DNA from: Myxococcales bacterium
Lineage (GTDB): Bacteria; Myxococcota; Polyangia; Fen-1088
Direction: 5' to 3'
NCBI GenBank assembly: GCA_003153875.1
Contig: PMBY01000460.1
Coordinates: forward strand, 9,781 to 15,709
DNA length: 5,929 nt
Part shown: piece after piece, positions 1 through 5,257 of the stretch
How the letters are laid out: every line of letters starts with the position of its first letter
How positions within the stretch are numbered: the stretch's first letter is position 1
Notes under the pieces: model-generated
Told to the model about the DNA's origin: nothing
What the model saw: the letters and a program-made list of their open reading frames with translations, nothing else
The model's database searches: none
Program-made: the position numbers and the translations under genes

Positions 1-1001
1 CCGGTGCGCACGGAATCGATCCAGGCGCGATTGGCGAGATACCAGCGCACCGTCTTGCGCAGTCCGCTCTCGAAACTCTCGCGCGGTTTCCAGCCCAGCT
101 CGGCCTCGATGCGCGAGGAATCGATGGCGTAGCGCAGATCGTGTCCGGGCCGGTCGGGGACGTGACGGACCAATCCCACAAGTTCTGCCTCGGGCGCCCC
201 GGTTTCCTCGGCGACCAGACGGCACAGTTTCTTCACCACGTCGATATTGCGCTGCTCGCTGCGACCGCCGACGTTGTAGGTGCGGCCGTTCTGGCCCGCG
301 CCGATGATGGCCCAGATGGCCTCGCAGTGATCTTCGACGTAGAGCCAGTCGCGCACGTTGAGCCCCTGGCCATAGACCGGCAACGGTTTGCGCTCCAGCA
401 GATTGAGGATCATCAGGGGAATCAGTTTTTCGGGAAACTGCAGCGGCCCGTAGTTGTTCGAGCAGTTGCTCACCCGCACCGGCAGGCCGAAGGTGCGGTG
501 CCAGGCGTGCACCAGGTGATCGCTGGCCGCCTTGGACGCGGAATAGGGGCTCGACGGATCGTAGCGGGTTTCTTCGTGGAACAGGCCGGTTTCGCCCAGC
601 GAGCCAAACACCTCGTCGGTGGAGACGTGATGCAACAGCCCCTGGCCGGGCGCCCACAGTTCGCGGCAGGCTTCCAGCAGATTGAAGGTGCCCTCGACAT
701 TGGTGCGCACAAAGGCCCGCGGCCCCGTGATCGAACGGTCCACGTGGCTCTCGGCCGCAAAATGCACCACCACGTCGGGCTTGTGCTGGGCAAACACGGC
801 CCGCAGCGCGGAGAAATCACACAGGTCGACCCGCTCGAAGGTGTAGTTGGACCGGTTGGCCACCGCGTCCAGGCTGCCCAGATTGGCCGCGTAGGTTAGC
901 GCGTCCAGATTGACGAACTGGTGCTCGGGGTGGCGGGGCACCAGGAGATTGAGAAAGTTCGCGCCGATGAAGCCGGCGCCGCCGGTTACCAGGATTCGCA
1001 T
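1..1001 (-). CDS. rfbB: dTDP-glucose 4,6-dehydratase (C-terminus cut by window edge)
   Basis: This cytoplasmic NAD-dependent short-chain dehydrogenase converts dTDP-glucose to dTDP-4-keto-6-deoxyglucose, the second step towards dTDP-L-rhamnose and other deoxysugars of surface polysaccharides. The frame is open for 333 codons from the ATG at 1001 to the left edge. Visible motifs are the Rossmann glycine motif TGGAGFIG (residues 6-13), FAAESHVDRS (81-90), the family's Thr-Asp-Glu catalytic signature in STDEVFG (127-133), the catalytic YSASK (153-157), and the substrate-loop motif SNNYGP (181-186). The frame ends in W-Y-L-A-N...V-R-T, close to the usual C-terminus; with family members around 340-360 residues, only some 10-25 are probably missing. 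It follows the histidine kinase gene by 53 bp and is likely cotranscribed. No Shine-Dalgarno lies at normal spacing; a C10 run occupies that place. No rmlA, rmlC or rmlD is visible here; they may lie beyond the left edge. Function is very secure; the precise sugar pathway is not known. Confidence 0.96.
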   Translation of the reverse strand, partial: MRILVTGGAGFIGANFLNLLVPRHPEHQFVNLDALTYAANLGSLDAVANRSNYTFERVDLCDFSALRAVFAQHKPDVVVHFAAESHVDRSITGPRAFVRTNVEGTFNLLEACRELWAPGQGLLHHVSTDEVFGSLGETGLFHEETRYDPSSPYSASKAASDHLVHAWHRTFGLPVRVSNCSNNYGPLQFPEKLIPLMILNLLERKPLPVYGQGLNVRDWLYVEDHCEAIWAIIGAGQNGRTYNVGGRSEQRNIDVVKKLCRLVAEETGAPEAELVGLVRHVPDRPGHDLRYAIDSSRIEAELGWKPRESFESGLRKTVRWYLANRAWIDSVRT

Positions 1002-1004
1002 GTT

Positions 1005-1014
1005 GGGGGGGGGG
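1005..1014 (-). repeat. C10 homopolymer tract just upstream of the dehydratase start
   Basis: Ten consecutive G on the plus strand read as ten C in the mRNA sense of the dehydratase gene. The tract ends three bases before the ATG, where a Shine-Dalgarno would normally sit. A GGGAG purine stretch (plus-strand positions 1026-1030) is 24 bases from the ATG, too far for normal pairing. Homopolymers of this length are prone to slippage. Here a change would alter leader spacing or structure, not the reading frame. Whether it varies in nature cannot be told from one sequence, and an assembly miscount is possible. Confidence 0.7.
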
Positions 1015-1054
1015 CGGAAGTCAATCTCCCGCAGACACACCATAACCCATGCCG

Positions 1055-2521
1055 CTAGCGCTTGTCCCCTGGAGTTCCTTGCAGCGGCACCCGGACCGTG
1101 ACCGAGGTGCCTTTCCCTGGCGTGCCCTTTATCTCGACCACGCCGCCGAGAAGCGCCGCGCGCTCGCGCATGCCGAGCAGGCCCAGCGAATCGGGACGGT
1201 GGATCTCCTCCTCGGTAATGCCGCGACCATTGTCGCGCACCTCCAGGGTCAGGTAGGCGCCCTCGTCGATCATCAGATCGATGCTGACGTGGGTGGCCCC
1301 AGCGTGGCGGGCCACGTTGGTCAAGGCCTCCTGACACATACGGAACACGACCGTGCCTCGTTCGGCCGCAACCATGACGGTGCTGGGGACCGACACCCCG
1401 CATTCGATGCCGGTGCGGGTTGCGAAGTCGTGCGCGAGCCATTCCATCGCGGCGCCCAGCCCCAAGTCATCCAGGATGCTGGGGCGCAGTTCCGAGGAGA
1501 TGCGGCGTACCGTCTTGACGGTCTCCTTGACCAGGGTCACCAGCGCCGATACCCGCGCGGCGGCCTGCGCATTGTCCTTGGGGAGCTGCTTGTCCAGAAA
1601 CGCGAGGTCCATGCTCATGCAAGTCAGCGCCTGGCCCAGCTCGTCGTGGATCTCGCGCGCAATACGCACCCGCTCTTCTTCGCGCACGGATTCCACGTGG
1701 GCGGCCAGGGCGCGAAGCTGTTCGCGCTGGGCCCGCAGTTGCTCGCCGAGACGCTGGCGTTCGGTGATGTCGCGCGAGAAGCCGGTCGTGCCGAGCACGT
1801 TGCCGCGCTTGTCGAGAACCGGGGTCTTGAAGGTCTCGAACCAATGGGTGGCGCCCAGAATGAAGATGGGCTCCTCCACGTCCTTCTGTTTGCGGGTCGC
1901 CATCACGCTGCGGTCGTCGTCGACATAGCGCTGCGCCAGCTCTTTCGGCCACACATCGAAGTCGGTCAGGCCCACCACATCGCCTGAACGTTCCCGGCCG
2001 CAGGCACGCGCGAACGTCTCGTTGACAGCCAGGAAGCGGCTTTCGACGTCCTTCAGCCACACCAGGAAGGGGAAGTTGTCCAGCATGCCGCGCAGGTAGG
2101 CCTCGCGTTCGGCCAAGGCCTCCTGGGCGCGGACGCGAACGCTCACGTCGCGAATGATGCCGACCACGGCCCGCACCTCGCCGCCCGCGGTTTTGAGCGG
2201 AACCAGGCGCGAGTCGATCCACACCGGCGTCTTGTGCAGTTCGTGATGTGTCTCGGTCACGACAATTTCGCCCGTGCGAAAGACCTGCTGGATGAAGCGA
2301 CTGTGCCTCTCGGCCAGAGGGGGAGGAAACAGGGTGTTCAGCTTGCGCCCAACGATCTCGTCGAGTGTGCCGTCCAAGGCGCGTGCAGCCAACGTATTGA
2401 TATGCAGGACGTGTTCCTCCTGGTCGACGACGAAAATCATGTCCGGGAAGATCTCGAGCACCGCTCCCAGCGAGCCGTCGCGCTTGCCCAGGTGTTCGGT
2501 CAGGTCGGCAATGGTGGCCAT
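1055..2521 (-). CDS. Soluble double-PAS sensor histidine kinase, HisKA_3/NarX-DegS type
   Basis: A 488-residue two-component sensor kinase. An N-terminal PAS domain (about 17-128) precedes a second PAS domain (about 142-253), which has the typical 'LVWLKD...FLAVNETFA' start and a TGFSRDIT end. A charged helix or coiled coil (about 254-285) leads into the HisKA_3 dimerisation domain with EIHDELGQ; H292 is the predicted phosphorylated residue. The ATPase domain shows an N-box with N402 (QEALTNVARHAG), the ATP-binding DNGRG (430-434), and the G-box GLLGMRERA. I see no transmembrane segment or signal peptide, so it should sense an intracellular cue; PAS1 and PAS2 ligands cannot be inferred. HisKA_3 kinases normally pair with NarL/LuxR-type regulators, and none is encoded in this window. 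The ATG at 2521 is supported by AGGA eight bases upstream. It lies 30 bp after adk and 53 bp before the dehydratase gene. Confidence 0.93.
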   Translation of the reverse strand: MATIADLTEHLGKRDGSLGAVLEIFPDMIFVVDQEEHVLHINTLAARALDGTLDEIVGRKLNTLFPPPLAERHSRFIQQVFRTGEIVVTETHHELHKTPVWIDSRLVPLKTAGGEVRAVVGIIRDVSVRVRAQEALAEREAYLRGMLDNFPFLVWLKDVESRFLAVNETFARACGRERSGDVVGLTDFDVWPKELAQRYVDDDRSVMATRKQKDVEEPIFILGATHWFETFKTPVLDKRGNVLGTTGFSRDITERQRLGEQLRAQREQLRALAAHVESVREEERVRIAREIHDELGQALTCMSMDLAFLDKQLPKDNAQAAARVSALVTLVKETVKTVRRISSELRPSILDDLGLGAAMEWLAHDFATRTGIECGVSVPSTVMVAAERGTVVFRMCQEALTNVARHAGATHVSIDLMIDEGAYLTLEVRDNGRGITEEEIHRPDSLGLLGMRERAALLGGVVEIKGTPGKGTSVTVRVPLQGTPGDKR

Positions 2522-2529
2522 GGAGATTG

Positions 2530-2533
2530 TCCT
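2530..2533 (-). promoter_or_regulatory. Ribosome binding site of the histidine kinase gene
   Basis: In the minus-strand sense this reads AGGA, with eight bases between it and the ATG at 2521. It lies inside the 30 bp between the adk stop and the kinase start. It fixes the kinase start and is the clearest Shine-Dalgarno of the four minus-strand genes. Confidence 0.6.
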
Positions 2534-2551
2534 GCTATCCTGGGACTATTC

Positions 2552-3304
2552 CTATCGGCGCAAGGACGACAGCGCCGCAGCCGTGCGTTGGTAGATTTCT
2601 TCGGGCGCGCCCGCGGCGGACAGGGACACCAGCAAGCCTGCCTTCTGGTAGTAGTCCGCCAGGGGCGCGGTGCTGGCTTGGTAGGCCTGCATGCGCACCC
2701 GGATCGATTCAGGGCGATCGTCCTCGCGCAGGACCAGCCGACCGCCGCAGTTGTCGCAGACGTCCGGGACTTTGGGTGGCCGGCCCGTGACGTGAAACAC
2801 GGCCTTGCAACCTGCGCAGGTGCGTCGGCCTGACAGCCGCGCGATCACCTGTTCGAGAGGCATGTCGTAGCTCAAGACAGCGTCCAGTTTCACTCCCAGC
2901 TGAGCCAGCAGGACGTCCAGGGCTTCGGCCTGGTGCACGGTGCGCGGAAAACCATCGAGGAGAAAGCCGGCCGGGCAGGTCATGCACCGGCTGCGTTCAC
3001 GCACGATGTTGATGACCGTGTCGTCAGGCACCAACTCGCCCCGCTGCATGCACGCCAGGGCCTGGGTGATGGCCGGCGTGCGCTCGCTGGCGGGCAGCGA
3101 CTTGGCGGCGCGAAAGACATCTCCTGTCGACAGGTGGCAGGGCCGGAGGCGCTGGCTAATGAGCTCGGCTTGGGTTCCCTTGCCGACACCTGGGGCCCCG
3201 AGCAGGACCAGGCGAAAAGGACGATCAGGCGGCGACGAGTCGGTGCTGCACTCGGCGCTCGCCCCCTTGAACCACGCGGCACGATCCAAATCCTGCGCTG
3301 TCAT
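2552..3304 (-). CDS. adk: Adenylate kinase with Cys4 zinc-type lid and N-terminal extension
   Basis: Cytoplasmic enzyme interconverting ATP + AMP and 2 ADP. Of 250 residues, the core starts near residue 30 and has the P-loop GAPGVGKGT (36-44, with K42), the AMP-site STGDVFRA (59-66), GELVPDD (89-95), LLDGFPRT (115-122, with R121), and the lid. The lid carries Cys163-x2-Cys166-x16-Cys183-x2-Cys186, the four-cysteine pattern of zinc-binding long-form bacterial kinases, followed by REDD (193-196). About 29 hydrophilic residues precede the core and are unusual for the family. The ATG at 3304 is the first start after an in-frame stop, namely the TAA of the upstream lipoprotein gene 21 bp away, and no other ATG or GTG occurs in the extension; a TTG at codon 6 is the only alternative. 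There is no clear Shine-Dalgarno, so translation may be coupled. The gene ends in TAG followed two codons later by another in-frame TAG. It lies away from the usual secY/map neighbourhood, which suggests a second adk copy. The enzyme family is secure; its special role is not known. Confidence 0.94.
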   Translation of the reverse strand: MTAQDLDRAAWFKGASAECSTDSSPPDRPFRLVLLGAPGVGKGTQAELISQRLRPCHLSTGDVFRAAKSLPASERTPAITQALACMQRGELVPDDTVINIVRERSRCMTCPAGFLLDGFPRTVHQAEALDVLLAQLGVKLDAVLSYDMPLEQVIARLSGRRTCAGCKAVFHVTGRPPKVPDVCDNCGGRLVLREDDRPESIRVRMQAYQASTAPLADYYQKAGLLVSLSAAGAPEEIYQRTAAALSSLRR

Positions 3305-3325
3305 CTTGGCAGGAAGGATACCGCA

Positions 3326-4282
3326 TTAGTGTCCCGGCGTCGCGGGAGCCGGCGGAGGCGCGCCCGGACCTGGGCTGCGCTTGTCCGGGGCGGCGGTGGA
3401 TTGGCCGGAACCCGGCAGGGGCAGCGTCAACTTTGCGAGCTGCGCTTCATCAATCTCGATCTTCGTCCTCTTTCGGACATCTGCGATCAGAGTGTTGCGT
3501 TTCTGTTGCCGGCCCTCGTAGGTCAGGCGCGACTGAATGTCCGCCTTGGACTCGGCCAGCGATTTGGAAAAGCCCGGCTGCTTCTGGGTGAGGACAACGA
3601 TGGCGTAGCCGCTGTCCGTCTGAACGGGATCGGACACGTCATTGACCTGGGCCAGCGCGAACGCGGCCTCCACCACGGCCTTGGGCAAGCTGGTGGCGTT
3701 GCGGTCGATGAGACCTGAATCGCCGCCGCGCGCGCGGGAGGCTTCGTCCTCGGAGTCCTTGCCTACCAGCGCCCGCAGGGCAGCCGTATTCCCCTTGGGC
3801 AGAGCCTTGGCTTCTGCTGCGACCTTGACCGCCTTGCTCCGGTCTTTCACGACGATCTGGGTGAACCTCACCTGGTCGAGCCGCGAGAAGTCCTTGGGAT
3901 GGGCCAAATAGTACTTTTCCACGTCGCCGTCGCTGATACTCTGGGCGTCCACCCGCGAATCGACCTCTTTCATCAGCATGCGGTTCACCACATCGCGCTT
4001 CACGGCCGGGTCGCGGTCGTAGCCCAGCCGGCAGGCCTCCTGATAGAGCGCCTCGGCCTGGATCATGCCGTTGAGCACCTCCTTCTTCTTTTCGGGCTTC
4101 GAATAGTGGTCCATGAGGTACTTGGAGCGGCCGAAGAAGGCCACCTGCGCTTCCAAATCATGGGCAGTGATGACAGTATCGCCCACACGTGCCAGAACCG
4201 TCGTACCGTCTCCCGGGGACCGGTTGTGGCAGCCCAAGGTTAGCGTCAGGGTGATGGCAAGGCAGAAATGGAATGGTCGCAT
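3326..4282 (-). CDS. PpiC/SurA-like peptidyl-prolyl isomerase lipoprotein, probably catalytically degenerate
   Basis: Predicted secreted lipoprotein of 318 residues. The N-terminus has Arg2, a hydrophobic stretch (about 6-17) and the lipobox-like T-L-G-C with Cys18 as the lipidated residue; Thr at -3 is permitted but less usual than Leu. After a short linker comes a SurA/PrsA-type chaperone region (about 28-125) starting 'VLARVGDTVIT'. A parvulin (PpiC) domain follows at about 137-233, recognisable by VRFTQIVV, GGDSG (187-190 region) and SGYAIVVL. A helical tail (about 238-285) and a Pro/Ala/Gly-rich end (289-318) complete it. Parvulins usually have His in the first strand (HIL) and the last strand (GYHII); here these are Gln142 and Ala227, so isomerase activity is doubtful and a holdase or chaperone role is more likely. 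The ATG at 4282 has no obvious Shine-Dalgarno. It is the first gene of the likely minus-strand unit, with adk 21 bp downstream in the same frame. EPS-linked EpsD-type isomerases are a possible related family. Confidence 0.85.
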   Translation of the reverse strand: MRPFHFCLAITLTLTLGCHNRSPGDGTTVLARVGDTVITAHDLEAQVAFFGRSKYLMDHYSKPEKKKEVLNGMIQAEALYQEACRLGYDRDPAVKRDVVNRMLMKEVDSRVDAQSISDGDVEKYYLAHPKDFSRLDQVRFTQIVVKDRSKAVKVAAEAKALPKGNTAALRALVGKDSEDEASRARGGDSGLIDRNATSLPKAVVEAAFALAQVNDVSDPVQTDSGYAIVVLTQKQPGFSKSLAESKADIQSRLTYEGRQQKRNTLIADVRKRTKIEIDEAQLAKLTLPLPGSGQSTAAPDKRSPGPGAPPPAPATPGH

Positions 4283-4330
4283 GGCCGTGCATGATACACG
4301 GACCAGAGCCTTTTGGCGCGGGGCACAGCA

Positions 4331-4364
4331 TTGACAAGCGGTGGCGGCCTTGTCGGCCTATTAT
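4331..4364 (+). promoter_or_regulatory. Weak candidate sigma70-type promoter
   Basis: A perfect TTGACA (4331-4336) is followed by TATTAT (4359-4364), which differs from the -10 consensus at one base. The spacing is 22 bp, well beyond the usual 16-18, so the pair may not act together. AT-rich hexamers are rare in this GC-rich stretch, and they lie upstream of the plus-strand gene. If real, transcription would begin near 4371, inside the candidate small ORF, so its GTG at 4341 could not be used. Confidence 0.2.
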
Positions 4365-4532
4365 CAGGTGGTGAGCCTGGCCTTTCCCATCGCGGCTGTC
4401 GCGCCAGGCGCCGATGCCGGCGCCACGGTTCAGTTTGCTACCGAGGTGTCGAACTGGACTGTCGGGGATCTGGCAGACCCATGCGTGGATGGCGCGGTCG
4501 CTCTCATGACGTTCGGTGCCTGCGAAAGGTGA
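4341..4532 (+). CDS. Possible small ORF (63 codons) directly upstream of the AgmX/PglI-like gene
   Basis: An open frame begins at GTG 4341, with further GTG candidates at 4368 and 4371, and ends at TGA 4530-4532. That is four bases before the next gene's GTG, and the stop overlaps that gene's Shine-Dalgarno. Roughly three quarters of its codons end in G or C. The product is rich in Ala, Val, Asp and Thr, with no Lys and one Arg, unlike the Arg/Pro/Gly-rich translations typical of non-coding frames here. It is mildly hydrophobic in its first half (A-F-P-I-A-A-V-A) and has Cys at about 48 and 61. I recognise no family. Against it: no Shine-Dalgarno before any GTG, and possible promoter elements inside it. 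It could be a real small protein, a leader ORF for translational coupling, or chance. Confidence 0.3.
   Translation: MAALSAYYQVVSLAFPIAAVAPGADAGATVQFATEVSNWTVGDLADPCVDGAVALMTFGACER
4526..4532 (+). promoter_or_regulatory. Ribosome binding site deciding the start at 4537
   Basis: AAGGTGA precedes GTG 4537 at good spacing: seven bases from the AAGG core and four from its end. This favours GTG 4537 over the in-frame GTG at 4516, which lacks such a site. The TGA inside the motif is the stop of the candidate small ORF. Confidence 0.6.
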
Positions 4533-4536
4533 CGGC

Positions 4537-5229
4537 GTGAGCGATAGGTCGCGCTTTGCGGGTGCGCAGTCCCAGCTTTTGGTTGCCTGGCTGGCAGGGT
4601 TGGGCCTGGTGCTGGCAGTCCAAAGGGCGGTCGGGGAAGAAGCTGGAGGGGGAACAGTCGACGCCCGGCCGGCATCCTCCTCAACCGGAAGCAGAAAGAC
4701 CGGGACTTCCAGGGACCGCTTGAGCAAACCACAGGGGCGGCGCAGACAGCGGACAGCAGTCACCCCGCGCTTGGCCGGCCTGGCAGCGCTGAGCGGAGAA
4801 GTCGCGGCAGTGACCCATCTTCACGGTTCGGCGCCCATCGAACCGGCTGACCGCATGGCCGCGGTGGCCGAGCACAGGGTCAGGGTCTTGAAACCGGGAA
4901 AGCCGCCCGAACCGGCGCCGTCGGCCGTGCCTGCGGTCGCAGCGGCTCCGACCACGCTGGACGAGAGCATCGTCAAGGAGATATCCCAGCGCAAGATCCT
5001 GTTCCGCATGTGCTATGAGCCGGCCCGCCGGCGGGGTGTGACGGCAACCCGCGCCGATGTGAAGTGGATCTTGGCGGCTGACGGCAGCGTGCGCGACGTC
5101 GAGGTCGCGGTGGCCCAGGACGCGCAGTTGGCGAACTGCATTCGCGCCGTCGCCTCGCGTCCCTTTCCCAGGGGCGTGGGGCAGGACATACCGGTGGCGA
5201 TTCCGCTGCTCTTCGTGGGGATGCGGTAG
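4537..5229 (+). CDS. Single-span membrane protein with AgmX/PglI-type (TonB-like) C-terminal domain
   Basis: Predicted 230-residue bitopic inner-membrane protein. A short basic N-terminus is followed by a hydrophobic segment (about 13-29, LLVAWLAGLGLVLAV), then a long low-complexity linker rich in Ser, Arg, Pro and Ala (about 33-140) likely to span the periplasm. The folded C-terminal module (about 143-228) has IVKEISQRKILFRMCYEP, an ILAADGSVRDVEV strand pair, a second Cys201 in ANCIRA, and RPFP (208-211) before IPVAIPLLF. The Cys159/Cys201 pair, 'DG.V' and 'FP' match what I recall of the AgmX/PglI C-terminal domain of myxobacterial proteins, related in layout to TonB tails; the cysteines may form a disulfide. 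Partner and cargo are unknown. GTG 4537 was chosen over GTG 4516 because of the Shine-Dalgarno at 4526-4532. It stands alone between minus-strand genes, apart from the possible small ORF four bases upstream. Domain call is moderate; function unknown. Confidence 0.75.
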   Translation: MSDRSRFAGAQSQLLVAWLAGLGLVLAVQRAVGEEAGGGTVDARPASSSTGSRKTGTSRDRLSKPQGRRRQRTAVTPRLAGLAALSGEVAAVTHLHGSAPIEPADRMAAVAEHRVRVLKPGKPPEPAPSAVPAVAAAPTTLDESIVKEISQRKILFRMCYEPARRRGVTATRADVKWILAADGSVRDVEVAVAQDAQLANCIRAVASRPFPRGVGQDIPVAIPLLFVGMR

Positions 5230-5257
5230 CCGGATCCGGGGCCACCGGCCACCGGTT
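5230..5257. terminator. Convergent 28-bp gap with short hairpins; weak terminator candidate
   Basis: The whole space between the converging stop codons holds a perfect palindrome CCGGATCCGG (5230-5239) and an inverted repeat ACCGG-CCA-CCGGT (5244-5256) with a 5-bp stem and 3-base loop. CCACCGG is also repeated in tandem. There is no real T-run on either side, so an ordinary intrinsic terminator is not convincing. The two transcripts must stop here, read into each other, or rely on Rho. Confidence 0.25.

Larger units (their letters stand above)
4283..4536. other. Divergent intergenic region
   Basis: These 254 bp separate the start of the minus-strand lipoprotein gene from the plus-strand AgmX/PglI-like gene and must hold promoters for both units. 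On the plus strand there is a TTGACA and a TATTAT, described separately. On the minus strand a TATCAT (4291-4296) resembles a -10 box, but no good -35 sits at the right distance and it would leave almost no leader before the ATG. A GC-only inverted repeat GGCGCC (4407-4412 and 4419-4424, six-base loop) could form a hairpin, but it has no T-run. Much of the region is covered by a possible small ORF at 4341-4532. Confidence 0.5.

Noticed and set aside
141..899. Long plus-strand open frame (252 codons)
   Set aside because: It is antisense to the strongly supported dTDP-glucose dehydratase frame; its His/Gly/Ala-rich translation matches no family and is typical of a GC-rich shadow.
1053..1060. 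Palindrome CGCTAGCG over the histidine kinase stop codon
   Set aside because: It is only 8 bp with no loop and no T-run; expected by chance at this composition and not a terminator.
1049..1987. Long plus-strand open frame (312 codons)
   Set aside because: It lies opposite the histidine kinase, whose motifs are all intact; the translation is rich in His, Arg, Gln and Ala and shows no domain.
2933..3718. Plus-strand open frame (261 codons) across adk and the lipoprotein gene
   Set aside because: It runs antisense across two real genes and their junction, and has no recognisable motif.
4516..4536. Upstream GTG start for the AgmX/PglI-like gene
   Set aside because: The GTG at 4516 has no Shine-Dalgarno, while GTG 4537 has AAGGTGA at proper spacing and yields a normal short basic N-terminus before the membrane span.
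4158..4763. Minus-strand open frame (201 codons) upstream of the lipoprotein start
   Set aside because: It overlaps the lipoprotein N-terminus, the divergent promoter region and the AgmX/PglI-like gene; the sequence is Arg/Pro/Cys-rich without a domain.
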